Source: Neospora caninum Liverpool | Lineage: Eukaryota; Apicomplexa; Conoidasida; Eucoccidiorida; Sarcocystidae | Direction of reading: 5' to 3' | Length of the DNA stretch: 64,000 nucleotides | NCBI RefSeq assembly: GCF_000208865.1 | Contig: NC_018390.1 | Span: forward strand, 3,366,270-3,430,269 | Shown here: piece by piece, positions 37,401 to 50,300 of the stretch | Layout: each line of letters opens with the position of its first letter | Position numbering within the stretch: the stretch's first letter is position 1 | Made by a program: the position numbers and the translations under genes | The notes under the pieces: model-generated | Seen by the model: the letters and a program-made list of their open reading frames with translations, nothing else | What the model was told of the DNA's origin: nothing | Databases searched by the model: none

Positions 37401-37771
37401 CTTCGTATCTGTCCCTTCGAGTGTCTCCGCGTCCCTTTCTTCCTCTTTCCGTTTTCACCGTCCTAGGACAAGTTGCAGGGGCTAGAAAGAGCGTTTGTTT
37501 CGCCCTGTTTTCGCGCCGTAGACCCATACACCGAAAGAACCCCTTCCTTCGTTTGTGGCGGTCCCCGCGCTCACCTGCTGTTCAGGTGCTGTTGTCTCTC
37601 TGGTTCCTCGCTGCATTCTCGTGTTCAGCCTCTCGTTTTCACTGCATTTCTCTCCCGGTGCCGATAACGGGACACGAAAATCATCTTTTTCTGCTTCGAG
37701 TCACGCGGATCTCCCGTCTCCCGTCTTCAGCCCTAAAACCGAAAAAGCGGGTCTCCTCTCGTGTGCAGAAC
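34429..37771. promoter_or_regulatory. Divergent intergenic region of 3.3 kb
   Basis: This separates the start codons of the minus-strand nucleotidyltransferase and the plus-strand succinyl-CoA ligase, so it should hold both promoters and 5' UTRs. It is less GC-rich and less repetitive than the left half of the window. Open frames up to about 140 codons between 34500 and 36600 show no domain. From 36860 a frame is open straight into the succinyl-CoA ligase start codon (see findings). No core promoter element was identified. Confidence 0.55.
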
Positions 37772-40700
37772 ATGGCGTTCTCGGTTCTTCGCGTCGCCCA
37801 GAACGGCGGCCTTTTGCGTCACTTAAATCCCTCCAAGGTCTCTCAGGTAAGTGAAACTCCAGCTGACGCGTGCGCCACAAAAATGAGAAAGTCGGCTCCC
37901 CTGCAACGTGCACAGTCTGTTCTGTAGAAAAGGCGAGCAGACCACCGGCGTGCATGGTGATCCCTCCACACTTTTTTTACCTGCCGTTGCCCGGGATAGG
38001 TTTCCGTAGCTTATCCTGACGGAGTTTCTAACTCGGGTGTGCTGTGTCATTGCTCTCTACAGCGCTGGTCGTCCACGGCGCGCGTGTTCGTCGACAAGAA
38101 CACCAGAGTCATCTGCCAAGGACTCACGGGCAAACAGGTAGGCCTCAGAAATCACCGTGATATCTGCGAAACAGAACATGTGTAAGGATCTTGAGTAACG
38201 AAGAAGCGGCTGCGTGCTTTGAGCCGAAGGGGAACGAGGAGGGATCTACGGCGTGCCCACGAGTTTCCGAAGCACTGCAGCTTCATTGTTCCTGCGCATG
38301 GCCGTTCTCTCTCTCTGTCGCACGCTGCAAATGCCTCTCGTAGGTGTACGTCTACATCCGAGAACACCTCTCTCTTCCTTCCCGCCTTCATGAGCGTGTC
38401 GTATAGAAACGGCCCGCGAAGAAGTGTTGCAGACGCCCACGAGTCTCGGGCTGCGAGCAGATGTGATGCACTCGCCAGCACTGCACCAAAGAAAGAGCGA
38501 ACGTGTGCTGGATCCTTGTCGTTTCTTTTCTTGTAGGGATCCTTCCACACAGAACAATGCCTCGCGTACGGAACGCAGTTTGTTGGCGGCGTCAACCCCT
38601 CGAAGAAAGGCTCCACGTGGCAGTCCAGCGACGGGAAATTCTCCCTACCTGTCTTCGGCAGTGTGAAGGAGGTAAGTTCTTGCGTCTGTTCATGCTCTTG
38701 CATCGTTCGAATGAAGGCCTTCAACGCCGTGGTGAAAACTTCCGCGTGTCGGTGTGTGTGTGTGTGTCTATACCGAGGAGACCTAGGATCCTGACTTTGA
38801 CAACTCTGAATCCGCCTGGACCGAAGAGACGTGTTGACTAAAAACCACCAATTTATGGTTTAGGCTCCTTCACCTTTGCACTCCAAATAAATACAGGCGT
38901 CACTGTAGCGGTGCGATAGAACCTCGGGACTGACGCGTAGAAGAAGTCTTTTTCATTTCTTCAGGGGCTCAAATACAAACTTCGTTGTAGTGTTTCATGC
39001 TCTGAGTGGGTCCATCTAGAAAAATGAAAATGGAGGAAGAAGAAATGGAGTCGAATCGATCAAAACACAAGATTTATCCACAGTCACACGACCTGAACGC
39101 CATATATAACCATGCTTACCTCCAGGCTCAGCAGACAGCGCCCCTTCACGCAAATCGATGCAGGCGCCTGCGGGTCGGGGGGCAACGGCCGCATTTGTGA
39201 TATCTTTTGTGGATGTTCTCGACAGTTTTTATGACATATTCTCATTTAAAAACAAGACATAGATGATCCAGTGTGTAGTGTGCTCGGCTGCTGCAGGCGA
39301 AGGAAGCGACAGGATGCGACGCCTCCATGATTTTTGTGCCGCCACCCTTCGCTGCGAAAGCCATCATGGACTGCATTGCTGAGGAGATTCCTCTTGCCGT
39401 GTGCATCACCGAAGGCATTCCTCAGCAAGACATGGTCCGAGTCAAACAGGCGCTGCTGTCCCAGACCAAAACACGCCTGATTGGTCCCAACTGCCCAGGC
39501 ATTATCAAACCGGGTGAATGCAAAATCGGTATCATGCCTGGCTACATCCACTCAAAGGGCAAAATCGGTGAGTGCTGGCGACAACAGCGAGACCTCTGTG
39601 GCACGCGCGTTCCTCCTGAGGCAGAAATCCGACAAAGGACTGCGGGCCGTGTGGACCGATATCCGTGCATCATCGTGCATGCACTGCATGCTGGCACACG
39701 CGTCTCTACCGGCTATATCCGTTCGACTCGTCTGCTTTCTCTGCGCTACAAGCTCGGATTCCGTGTATTCAGATGCCGTCCTGTCTCCACATGCATCCGT
39801 GCAGGCATGTGGCTGTGCGGAGTTGGCCCCACTACGATGTGTGCGTTTTCATATTTCCCCGTTATGGACGTGTGTGTGGCACTAACGTTTCCACATATAT
39901 GCGCGTACAACGTCTTCTGCGTGGTCTCGTTTTGGACCAACGCCCGCCGTTCACCGATCCACCCATGCCGCACGGTCTATCGTGACTCCCTTTCCATTTT
40001 GAGAGGAGGTACATGCGCCGCTTTTCCGGCACATGCGTGACGCGTGCAGCAGCAGCCTCTAATGATGAGTCGATTACGACTGCCATGCTAATTTGGATTG
40101 GGCAGAGATGTGGTGACCGTGCGTCGGCACACTCTTGGCTCAATGAAAAGAAAACGTACGCCCTCGTTCCAAGGCCTTTCTGATTGAGGCTGCTGAACGC
40201 TTGCGCGGGATGTCTCGGGAGGAAGCAGGCTTCCACAGAGGACCGTTTCGCTTGCCAGTCTTTTCAATGTTCCCGTTGAAACACTTTTGTTTTGTACGCG
40301 GGTCGCGTCCAAAGGGAATTTTTGGTGCACGTGAAAATTTGGAAATGAATTCCGCCCTTTGGATGGCGTCTGTGGTACCCACAGGTGTGGTCAGCCGAAG
40401 TGGGACTTTGACGTACGAAGCTGTAAATCAGACAACTCAGACGGGACTGGGCCAGTCTACTTGCGTCGGCATCGGTGGTGATCCGTTTAACGGCACAAAC
40501 TTCATCGACTGTCTCGAGCGGTTCGTCAATGACCCAGAAACAAAAGGTGAGGAAACGGCAACGTCTCGCTCCTCCCCGTCTTGGGTTGCACTTGGGAGGG
40601 CAGTCGCTCGCGGAGGCGATGTCTCCTTTGCGAAGCGGACGTAATTTGTAGCCAAGCTGGTCGCTGCTCTACACGGAAAAGGCTTTGATCGACACAGGGT

Positions 40701-41267
40701 CTGTAGCGGCTGCGAAGAATGACGCAACCTCGATGTCTCCACGCGCTTAATTCACGCTTCTCTGGGCACTAAAGGGGACAGAGGCGTTGCTACACCAGGA
40801 ATATTTTGGGTTAAAGATGACATTCCAGACTACATATTCGTGGACGCCATACGCAACTGCTCTTTTTTTGCAGGCATTGTGCTCATCGGAGAAATCGGAG
40901 GGTCGGCAGAAGAAGAAGCTGCGGCCTGGCTGAAAGGTGAGAACGACGCTATGGCTGAGGTAAAGCTTTGTGGAGACCCCGTGTTTTCCTGGTGCCAGCT
41001 TTTTTCCACGTCTTTCTCGCCTCGGAAATTCTGTTCGTGTTTACAGAGCACAACAAGGAGCAGAAGCCCGTCGTGAGCTTCATCGCAGGACTGACGGCAC
41101 CACCCGGCAGGCGGATGGGTCATGCAGGAGCCATCGTGAGCGGTGGCAAAGGAACAGCCGAAGGAAAGATTGCTGCTTTGGAGGATGCAGGGGTTCATGT
41201 CGTCAGAAATCCGGCTGCCATGGGGCAGAAGATGTTGGAAGTTATGCAAGCGGCTGGGCTTCATTAG
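37772..41267 (+). CDS. Succinyl-CoA ligase (ADP/GDP-forming) subunit alpha, 7 exons
   Basis: Alpha subunit of the TCA-cycle enzyme that converts succinyl-CoA to succinate with substrate-level phosphorylation; it works as a dimer with the beta subunit in the mitochondrial matrix. Exons are 37772-37846, 38063-38137, 38537-38671, 39297-39567, 40385-40546, 40874-40936 and 41047-41267. All are GT-AG with matching phases, giving 333 aa. Residues 1 to about 30 ([13 protein letters not shown]...) form a basic, acid-free mitochondrial presequence. The CoA-binding Rossmann part shows [11 protein letters not shown] (42-52) and [11 protein letters not shown]. Family motifs include [36 protein letters not shown] and the active-site phosphohistidine His286 in [10 protein letters not shown]. 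Length is normal for the family. The beta subunit is not in this window. Confidence 0.97.
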
Positions 41268-41841
41268 CAACCTCAAGTGCTTTTGTACGTCGGAGTGTGT
41301 CTCCATAAAGGCCTGCGCGTTCACACGGATCTTGGCGTCTTTTCTTTTGACAATGCTACTCCAGCGTGCTGGTGTGTCCTCTCGGTTCTACGCTCTGAAG
41401 CCGATGTTGTTACCGAAGCAAAACGGTCATAAGTATGTTGTCTTGTAAAAATAAGTTTTGTACAAGGCCTGACCGCACTGGTTGCCCGCCCGCGTTTCCC
41501 CCCACACGTGGGGAGACTGCATGGTCGTTCAATAGTGGCCTCTGAGACTCGACAGCGGTGGAACTCGGCGAGGGTATCGCGTTGTTATTGCTTTCATGGA
41601 TCCCGTCGAGCGAGTGTACTGACGTGCCCACCCTCTCCGAGCGGTTAACCTTGTGACGCGTCTCGAGAACCCAGCAAAACTTAAACATCCTCTCTAGGTG
41701 GTAGGATGCTTTTCCAAAGCTCTCCAGCTCGGCTGCTGTTCTGCCAAAGTGCCACTGAAGTGAACCCCCCGGTTGAAAGCTGGTGACTATAAAGCGGACA
41801 GCGTAAGCACTAACACATTTTACCACCTCCCACCCCTATGT
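41268..41841. other. Spacer between convergent genes
   Basis: About 570 bases holding the 3' UTRs of the plus-strand succinyl-CoA ligase gene and the minus-strand HECT_2-like gene, which end facing each other. A poly-C/G patch near 41498-41512 and A/T-rich bits near 41440-41460 are present. No polyadenylation signal could be assigned with confidence and no gene is seen. Confidence 0.7.
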
Positions 41842-44574
41842 TCACAGAGGCGACACCGGAGGGAGTGGAAGATAGGAAACTGTTTGTTTTGTTGGGAAGG
41901 AGGAGATCTCCACTGGCGAGGATTCATAAAGCCTCGCGTTACGCTGCAGCTCATCCAATAAGTCTTCAAAGGGTATGCGTGGCAACTGCAGGCGGTGTGA
42001 TCTTGAGTCAGCCTTGCTGGTCTGAGTTGACGCAACTGCCCTAAAGAGCACCTGTGCAAAACAGTCGCAAAACACCGACAGGCAAATACATGACCTTGAG
42101 CATCACGTGGTTTCTTCAGTTAGGGCAACGGTAGTGCAGCCTCCCAGCGCAAACAACGTCTTACTTTCATGGCCCGATGAAACCGTTGCACCGGTGGGGA
42201 CCGGAATGTCTCCGATTCAGCCGGCTCGTTAGGTTGCTCTTTCTTCTGGACGACGAGGGGGAAGAACTCCCTGACAACGATGGTCAGCTCCACGGAGGCG
42301 ATCTTGTTGACCAGTGCACTGGCGCTGCACGACCCCGTGTTGTCCGCTTTGTCTTCGTCGTCCCCGCCTCTCTCCACAAGAAATCTATGGATACTCGCTT
42401 TCTTGCAGATGCGTTCTATGCTTTTCGCGATCGCGCACGCCTCAGTGTGACGCCATAATATATCTGAAGGAGCTATGTCGGGGCAGAGCTGTTGCACATA
42501 CACCCGGTGTTTGAGAAAACAAGCCTCCGCCAGGTCACAACTTCCCGCCGGTCCCTGTAACCTGCATGAGTGGCACGACGTGCCCGACGACTCAGCATCA
42601 CCCACTACCTGTTGACGTCCACAGTGCAGGTGATTTTCATCTTTAGATTGTCCTCCGCAGAATGCGGACGACCTTGTTGGGTAGCCAACCATCGTTCCGC
42701 ACGAGTTGCAAAGAAGTTTATCTGAAACAGGAAGAAACACAAAAGTTCATTGACCACGCGCGATAAAAACGACTTCCGAAAGACATGAAACACTGGTCCG
42801 CTGTCATGCATTTCTTACCTCCGTTGATCCGCACAGCCACTTCATCGATGTCTAGGGGAGACAAGGCGATGTGATCAGTTCCGACGCATATTCTGGAGGT
42901 ACACAACAAGACAACTTGCGCACGCCCCTGAGGAGAAACGTCCTATCATTTTCAGTCCGGCAATCTGAGTGCCTAGCGGTGTGTGACTTATCTAACCGGT
43001 TCGGCTTTGCAAGAAAATCCGCTTTTGTAACTGGCACTGGTGAACACTCTTCACAAGCCTGAAGGGAAAAAAAGGCAGACAATATCAGTTGGATTACGCG
43101 GGCAGTATCGAACTCGGGCTGACATGTCGCTAAAGTGGCAACGTAGCTTACCACGGTCTCGCTCATCTCTGTCCACAGCGTCGATGGCAGTGCGAGTACA
43201 TCCGGACTTGAGAGGGTGGCCATGATCTCCTTGCAACTCCTGTGATGTTCCAGAAGACATGAGGACGCAATAATGTATAAAGTACCTTACAACCGATAGA
43301 AGCTTATGGAGAGTTCTATCCGTTCATATGCTTACTTGCACTGCAGCCGGAACGGCTTGACGGATCGCAAAAGCTTCACCTCATTCTGATCCGGAATCAT
43401 CGTCAGCGGGCACAGGCGTACGGCGAGAGTTAGAGAAAGCTTGAGATAGAAACCTTGGCAAGCGCCATATCCTCCCCCAAGTTCAGAGAAAGAGATAACA
43501 CGGAAACTAGAAATTGTTGTAGGCAACTGGAAAACAAAACGTGTCACGCAGCCATCCGCCTCTTCGCGATCGATGCTTGACCTGACCGGTGAATGATCCG
43601 GTTGCTGAATTGCTTGCCGGGGATCCTCTTTATTGAGCGCTGAGGCTCCCTGCTCGTCTTGTGTTTTGATGCTACATGCGCCGTCAACAGCACGGGCAAA
43701 CTCATTCGGGTGGACGTAGAGTCCAAAGGTATGCCCGCCTGTGCATGGTATTTCTCTAAGGTAAACATGGGGCCGCTTGCCGTCCGACAAGCTATCATGT
43801 GAAGGTTCGCCCGGATTAGTTGCAGGCTTTTCTAAGCAGCCGTTTGAGCGCTCAGCTGGTAAAATCGCGTGCCCGGACTTCGTTAATGTCAGAGATGCAA
43901 ACTCGTTAACGAAGTCCTTTGGAACTTCGTCGGTCTCTGAGCCTAGTTGACCGACGGGGGGCGCCCGCGCCTGGTTGGAAGGAATGAACGCAACTGCGTT
44001 AGCTCGGCGAACAAACGGGAAAAGCTCAATGACGCACGACATCAGTACGCCTAGTGAATTGAACTTCAATTCTAGGGAGGGCAAAGCGCAGGTTTTCTAC
44101 ACCGAAGACAAATCGGTTGTCGGAGCATGCGCATGTCGGTATACAGCGAAACGCCACTTCAATGGAGAACTACCCACAAGAAACATCTTCTGCATGTCCG
44201 CATAATTCGCCTTCGCGATTCGGGTATTTTAATGTGGGTGAACATCGCTTTGCTTGAAGCTGGGGTGCATCGTTAGAACAGGCTCGACGCCCTCGGGATT
44301 CTAGTTTCAGAAAAATTTACATGCAGACCCGCATGCAGTGTGCAAGACAACGGCGTACCTTTTCGATGTGAATCGTAACACCGCCCTCGGATGGTTTCTC
44401 AACGACTTGTTCCAGGACCTGTTGTACAAAACATAAGATGCATCCACTTAATACGAATAATCATCAAGCAACACCACCTACCTGACGTTCCTCTTCCTCA
44501 ACTGTGGGTTCGCCTGATACTTCATTCCGCATGGCACCCTTGTGCAGGCAGAGGATTTGTTCGGACAGAGCCAT
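41842..44574 (-). CDS. UBE3D-like (HECT_2 family) ubiquitin ligase candidate, 8 exons
   Basis: The HECT_2 family (E3D-type) binds ubiquitin-conjugating enzymes and promotes ubiquitination. Exons: 44574-44482, 44418-44359, 44096-43336, 43239-43152, 43058-42905, 42851-42819, 42721-42165, 42051-41842. All phases agree, giving 651 aa. Evidence for the family is the series of paired cysteines, C-x2-C at 304/307 (LQCKSCKEIM), 336/339 (CEEC) and 401/404 (LLCNSCGTMVG), together with a LPSTLWTEM stretch between the first two pairs and a VELTIVVREFF segment and MKVLFRA near the C-terminus. The N-terminal third contains a Ser/Asp/Glu-rich insert. The junctions after exon 5 (donor GTGTAC) and before exon 3 (acceptor GTGTAG) are the least certain. 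The start follows a TGCAG that could be an acceptor, so an earlier exon is possible. Family assignment is from remembered motif layout, not a search. Confidence 0.62.
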
Positions 44575-47370
44575 CCACTGCAGCACCCCCTAAGCAACGA
44601 TGTTTTTCCTTAAGCACGTAAACCGCCTTACCCATGCGTCTCTGCAACTCTCGTTGTCACAGCTGAAAATAAGATGAGATGCACCCAATATTGACCGGCA
44701 TCTGCTGCGCTCCACGTTACCATAGGATCTCGGCATCCATTGACGCGGGTTTGATTGACAGACATGTGTTGTGGTATGGAACAATGTGTACTGGAGTCTC
44801 GATGGCGTCTGAATCGAAAACGATTCTTGCATAAATGCTGACAGCCGCTGTTAGTTGGCTGTGCTTCCTACCGAGAGCGATACGTGCTGTTTCCCTGTTG
44901 CCTCTAGGAGAAATTCAGCCAACATTTAAGCCAACTAAAGGGGAAAATATGGCCAACCTAAAAAGCTGAAGGCAGTCCTTTTTTAACACTGCAGTGACAT
45001 GGCATCCTTGTGAAAAATCTGTGTGGTCAGTGACGCGGAACAAAATTCCTCGGTGACCTCGCGAGCAAGGTTCCCCTATCGTCGAGGGAATCGCTGCGCG
45101 TGTTCCGGCGCTGACGACCCACAGGGAGAGAGGGAAAAGCAAAAGGGACTTCATTTTCAAGAGCTTTCCTGTCGCTACTCCTCTCCCTTGACGACGTTAT
45201 ATGTACCGAACATCTGGTCAGCGTGCTGTCAGATCTGGTAGCAGTTGTCGGGTGTATGTACAGTTTCCGAATCGAGATGCTCCATGCCTGACTCTGGTTC
45301 AATTGACAGTTGTCGCCGATACCTCCTGGTTCTTTCTTCTAGTTAACTGGAAGGATGGTTAACCTCTGTTCGCACTGAATAACTCTAATCCCGCATCTGC
45401 CGGATGCGAGTTTGGTCCTGGCTCCGGAAGAACGCAAGAGGGAAGTCGTTTTCCCAAGAACTAACGCGATATCCTCTTTCCTAGTACCATCAGTGAACTG
45501 TTTTGGTCTGATCCTCCGGAAATGTTAAAAAATGTAGGATTTTAATAGTCTTTTGAAGCTAAATTTAACGTATAAGTTGATGTCGGAATGACAGGATTTG
45601 AACCTATGACAGATTTCCTGCTGCTACAACCCTTGAGAGAGGTGCATACAGAATACCCTAGCTGTGAGTTCAACGTGTCCCACCTTCCCAGACTATAATC
45701 GCTCACTCGCGTTATTTCCTGCGTGAATTATCTTGTTCTTTTCCCTCTCTACCGCCATTAAGTGCACAAAAGCATCACGAATCCATGAGCCTGTCTGAAG
45801 TTTCTCTGTGTGAACACTGGAAAATTTCGACACTTCGAAGTTGCACTCGCACAACACATGCTTTGATCTGCAACCATCGGGTGACGTACGCTTGCCCAGT
45901 TAATGCAGACGACTCCTTACTTGTGAAACCGTCTCAGTTTCGATGCTGAGGATAAGACTACTCACTAAGCTCGCCTCCGAAACGAAGGCTACTGTGCTGG
46001 GGACGAAAAAAAGGGGATAATTTCTCGTTCTTTGCAGCTGCGATTCATTGCAAACATACACCTCTTTTCGGCAGGACATATTTTGAAAACATGGCTCATC
46101 GGCTCGCTCCGGCGGCTTTTTCACGCTCGTAGCAACACCGAAACAAAAGGAATTGTAGGTACCGTTCGCCTATGCCTCTTGATAACGGGAGTGTTGTGCA
46201 GCTGCTGAGCCATTCTTTCGTTTTTGCAATTTGCCGATAGAATTTTCGGGTTAGACAGCTCGTGTACGAATCGTACGGTTCTTTTCTTTCTGGTTGGAAG
46301 AAAACTCTGGCCGCTTGTGAGTGTCCAGGATGCTGACGCTCCAGTTCTGGCTGGACGGAACCCGAGAATATCCCATCGTTTCTAGCCACGCACGGTGTTA
46401 CAGCCATTTAGTTTCCATGCTCACGTCCCGTGTCAGCTGCCGTATCAGTCTCAGTAGTGAGGAGGCCTTTGTACGCGATCATGCCTTGCCGAGAAGCCAA
46501 AGCAGTAATGTTCAAGAATCTTTGCATCCACACACGGCACACAGAACTAGACCGAGCGATCAACGAACGATTTGGTCATACTGCCTTCGGAAGACTAACT
46601 TGAGTGTCTTCCGGTGAACACTTTGCACTTTGTGACATGCCAGCTTCTACTATTCACCATCGGCGTCACAGTGAAACTCACCGCCTTCCGCGAGGCCCCC
46701 TCACGTGCCCATCTGCAACAGGCTGTTCTTACCACTTGCCACTGTTAGCTCAAAGTGAGCCAGCCGTGTCGCTGAGCTCTGAAACCGTAAACGATTGATT
46801 GCGGGTTTCAGCGATTGACAATGTTTGAGAGACGCAACCAACAGTTTTCTTAACGGCGTGGTCAGAGCGAACGTTTGTGGCCTGTCGAAAACCGACACGT
46901 CCTCGTCAGAAAATTTTTCGAGTGGAAAGCAAATAATCAGCTGACGATATTGACGCACCAAGCTCCACCTCTCATAGGCACCTAGTTGTCTAGTCTTTCC
47001 CTGTTCACGGAGATTCGTGGAAGACTCTGGATGACAAAACGGCTTTTCTGCTGCTATCATACTGTTGTTCCTGATTCGGCGCCTCCCGCATCACAGCCCA
47101 TACATCGGCGTTTACCCAAAGGAACCAAACACGTGAACATGCAGCGAACAAATGGCGAACGCGTACGCCTTCTGTATTTTCTTTATAACTGTCAGACCCA
47201 CAGCAGGAAAACCCTTCCATTTTCTACGTTCAGTCCTCTTCATTTTCTATCCCACGTTACAACAATCTGCGAGCCTCTCCATGGCTGTTATATCCCGACA
47301 GACTGCGCGTCCAGAAAATGCCGTTGCTGCAGTGGTTGGAGGTGGTCTCAACACCCATCAGATTCCGCTC
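44575..47370. other. 2.8-kb region without a recognised gene
   Basis: This lies upstream of the HECT_2-like gene and downstream of the giant coiled-coil gene. It is closer to 50% AT than the surrounding coding DNA and nearly free of microsatellites. Open frames up to about 140 codons exist on both strands without domain or splice support. A tRNA-like 3' half lies at 45581-45640. The part next to 47371 is probably 3' UTR of the coiled-coil gene. Confidence 0.55.
45581..45640 (-). pseudogene. tRNA-like 3' half (T-arm and acceptor strand)
   Basis: On the minus strand the bases ATAGG-TTCAAAT-CCTGT form a standard 5-bp T stem with a canonical TTCAAAT loop. They are followed directly by CATTCCG-A, which would be the 3' acceptor strand and discriminator base. 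The matching 5' acceptor strand (CGGAATG) and a good anticodon stem are not found within 90 bases upstream. It therefore looks like a tRNA remnant, most like organelle-type tRNA-Pro 3' halves as I recall them. No gene function is claimed. Confidence 0.4.
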
Positions 47371-50300
47371 TCATCGCCCTGCACGTGACGTCTTCCCCCT
47401 TCCTGTGCTGATCCGACTCGAAGATCCCAATCCGGAAAGGCTATTCTCTCCACTTCCATAATCGGAATTATCTTCAGCTGGATTGAAAGCAGACAGATGA
47501 GAGATCACCGATTCTCGAGCATTGAAGGATCCGCTGCTCCCTGCTTCACCGCTCTTCCTGAACATGGTTCCTCTAATTTTTCCTTCGTCGTCTTCACGGC
47601 GTCGGTATACAGATGTAGAGGAAAAAGGTGACTCTCCTTCTTTCCGGTTCCTATTTGTTTCACTACGGAGCGAGTCAAGAAAGGGGGACCTAGCCTCCTT
47701 GTCGTCTTCGGCCTCTGTGAGAGGGATTGACCTTCGCGGCGCACAAGCTGCTGCAAGACGGTCCTTCCACGCCTGTCGACTTCGAGGGCTCTGCAACTCA
47801 TGCCTTAACGGCTGCGAGTTCCCTCTTTCTTCTGTCTCTTGTTCTGTGCTTCCCGTACGCGACAGAACACTCCTCTCCTTTCCCAAGACTCCACTTGGCG
47901 ACATCACCGGAGTCCTTGACAGCGTTTCTCGACCAGAAAAACCATCACCTTTTCCGGAAAGAAAAGACCCACTGTCGTCTCTGTCCCCTCTGCCTCTCTT
48001 CGCTGGCCCCCCTGTTCCCTCCCTTCTGTATACTGTCTCTTTCGCTCGTGTCTGAGTGGAGAGGCTCGCCGAGCTACCACCTGCCACGGACACTTCTCTA
48101 TGCTCTTCATCTCTGCGTCGTTCTTCGTCTTCCCTGCTCCTCTCTACAGACGACCTGGAACGTTCTTCCCGTAGAGTGGCGCTTGCAGAAATTCTGGAAG
48201 ACACTGGGTGTGCGAGGCTGCAAGAAGAAAAGAACGAAGACGACGCCGTTCTCTCTTCTCGATCCATCAACACGTTTCTCTGTGTCTCCTCGTGCCCCGC
48301 AGTTCCCACAGCTGTACCACGTCTTGGGGACGACGCCTCGCCGTCACCTTGTGGAGCCTCCTGGCTCCTCTCAACACGGCTGCGGTCGAAGGTCCCGGTC
48401 GAGAGGCCGTTCAGCGACAGAGGCGACACACAGAAGGAGCTCCGCGAAGAGACAGAAGGAGACACACGAGCTTGCTTTCCTTCTTCTCTCTCAGTGCGCG
48501 ACGCTGTGACTGGCGGCAAGCTCGGACCAAGAGAAGAGAACTGACGGCCAGCGGAGGGAGCGGACGACTTCTCTTCGGATGAGAAGGAAGACACCCCAGG
48601 ACACTGAGTCTCACTGCTGGGATTCGTTCTCTTGGCATCGTCATCTTCTCCCTCCCCCATCGAAGACGCCTGTTGCTTCAAAAACGACGAAAAACGGAAA
48701 GTATAGGGCGAATATACAGAGGAGGACGAATGTCCGGGTGTTTTATCAGGAGAGTCGCGAACAGGAGAGGAAGAAGGAAAAGGATGTGACAGGGCGCTGG
48801 TGCTGCAACTCTGTCGACTTGCCGCCAGGTGCGAGACTCGGGGGAAAGTTTCGCGTGCAAAGATGGCCGCTGAAAAAAACAGAAGCAACAACGGAAAGAA
48901 ACTGAAGGACGAAGCACAAATGCCCCTGGGCCGGCAGCATGTCCAGCGGGAAGTTTTAAGATAGTGCCTGCTGGAACGAAGACAAAAAATTATGGCTAAG
49001 AAGTACCGTGCAGCAAACAGGTCAAGCGCACCGGGAAAGAAACTGCAGGAAAGCAGCCAATCGAAAAACTGGGGCACAAGATAGCTCCAATCTCTGTAGT
49101 CCCCTGCGTGTGTCTTTCTATGTCTCCCTTTGTTTGCATTCCGCAACCTCGTTTTCTGAGGGCGGCATCCTCCTCACTACCACTCGACTATTAAAAAGCC
49201 CGTGCTCGGACGTCCTTGCATGCTGTGCAGGGCCCTCTGGTTTTTCTTCAGTCTCAGACTTGGAAATCTGTACGGGTTCGCTTGCTCTCCGATCTACCCT
49301 TCTCGTTTCGTTTTGCTCCGAACTCACGTTTGCTAGACTGGATGGTATTCTGGAAGACTAACTCGTCCTCGGCCTCGCCCGCTTCTTTGTTCTTTCTGCC
49401 ATCTTGGCTTCCTTCGCATTCCTCCATTCTCCACCGTGAACGGTTTTCATTACGGTTATCACTGGTATTTCCGTTATCCCTCGTCGGTACTCGGCTTGAG
49501 CCGGACCAGACTTTCTCTTCCGCCGTTCCTTCCCTCTCTCGTACCCCCTCTGTCCCCTCTCTGCTGTCTCCAACTCTTCCCTTCCCACGAGAGACCGAAG
49601 ATACACTTGCTTCTCCGTCTAGGAAAGGTGTGTAGTGTAAATGCGACGAGGCGTTCTGGTGCGCTGTCGCAGCGACGGACCCAGCGCGACGCGACATCCC
49701 CATTTTTTTTGCGTTGCCGCCTTTTTCTTCCCTTGCGTCCTCACCCTCTTCCACTCTTCCTGAAGACGCGACGGTCTGTCCCTCCGTCAGCCCTTTCCTG
49801 GAAGGAGAAGCCCCTGCAGGAGACGCGAGAGGGAAAGGAAGGTTCTTTTGCGGAAGACCGTCGCTGCGATCGGCACTGGAGAGAAGAGCGTGGACCGGGG
49901 GCTTTCGCGCCGAAGCTCCGATGCCACGAGTCGGTCGACGATCTGCTGAAGAGAAAAACATCCGAGACAAACACCCCAGCAAACAAGTGTGACGCATGAT
50001 TCACTTTCTTTTCGATCGGCGCCACGTGTTGTCGCCCGTTCCCACTGTCCCGCGGTAAAATTACGCATGCAAACACCCATGCTCATGCTCTTGCATCTGT
50101 CCAAGGACCGTTCACGCTCTCAGATTCTCCCTTCTCCCGCTCCGTGTTGATACGGCACAGACGGCCATGGCTGACTGCGCCCCATTGCGCCGAGGGCGGC
50201 GCGTTTCACGCGGGACGATCGACGCGCATGCAACTCCTAACAGGGATACGTGCTTCCTCCGAAGCAGTCTGTGGCTGAGAAGAACGCACTTTCTTTGTCT

